This document shows, one piece after another, positions 6,577 to 6,646 of a DNA stretch of 6,646 nt. The DNA lies in assembly GCA_036475545.1 (NCBI GenBank), contig JAZGAE010000079.1:1-6646 (forward strand). The letters run 5' to 3'. This stretch comes from JAZGAE01 sp036475545. Its GTDB lineage: Bacteria; Pseudomonadota; Alphaproteobacteria; DATDPM01. Below the pieces are notes generated by a model, which did no database searches, was not told where the DNA came from, and saw nothing but the letters and a program-made list of their open reading frames with translations. Positions within the stretch are counted from its first letter, which is position 1, and each line of letters opens with the position of its first letter. Made by a program: the position numbers and the translations under genes.

Positions 6577-6646
6577 AGACGATTTTCGCCCGGATTGCGG
6601 CCGCTCGCATCCCCGGCCTGATGTGTCACATATTTGCAACAGCCGC
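6577..6646. other. Upstream intergenic DNA with an 11-bp palindrome
   Basis: No gene is visible here. ATGTGTCACAT (6621-6631) is a perfect inverted repeat around a central T, next to TTTGCAA (6633-6639). It lies too far upstream (about 70 bp from the -35) to be an obvious repressor site for the operon; it could be an activator site or belong to a gene beyond the window. Confidence 0.25.

Overview
This is a GC-rich window that reads as chromosomal DNA of a Gram-negative bacterium, most likely a proteobacterium. The evidence is an exported protein that looks like an outer-membrane barrel and a regulator-metF-metH gene cluster of a kind known from Proteobacteria. An alphaproteobacterial (Rhodospirillales-like) origin is my best guess, but it rests on general protein flavour only. 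I see no tRNA, rRNA, CRISPR array, insertion sequence or phage gene.

Layout. Positions 1-103 hold the end of something upstream and close with a clear intrinsic terminator (79-103, stem followed by six T). A weak promoter-like pair (105-133) and a TTG-started gene (191-985, + strand) follow; the product is an exported, probably outer-membrane beta-barrel protein of unknown role. It converges on a three-gene minus-strand operon, with only 33 bases between the two stop codons.

The operon, read right to left, is sahR-like (6494-5472), metF (5475-4519) and metH (4519-1019). The junctions overlap: ATGA between sahR and metF, TAATG between metF and metH, each with a Shine-Dalgarno sequence inside the preceding gene. 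This suggests translational coupling. The promoter region (6546-6576) has a consensus TATAAT -10 and an AT-rich near-perfect 20-bp palindrome in the -35/-10 spacer, a textbook place for a repressor operator.

How they work together. MetF reduces methylene-THF to methyl-THF. MetH uses that methyl group, through cobalamin, to turn homocysteine into methionine, the remethylation half of the S-adenosylmethionine (SAM) cycle. The first gene joins an ArsR-type winged helix without the usual metal-binding cysteines to a Rossmann SAM-methyltransferase domain with an intact nucleotide motif. This is the architecture described for SahR, a repressor that lets go of DNA when S-adenosylhomocysteine (SAH) accumulates. 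The likely logic is that SAH build-up relieves repression and the operon makes more methionine. There is no room for a riboswitch in the short leader, so control appears to be protein-based.

I do not see an undescribed system here. The points most worth checking are the operator, the start site and identity of the barrel protein, and whether the SahR methyltransferase domain is only a sensor.
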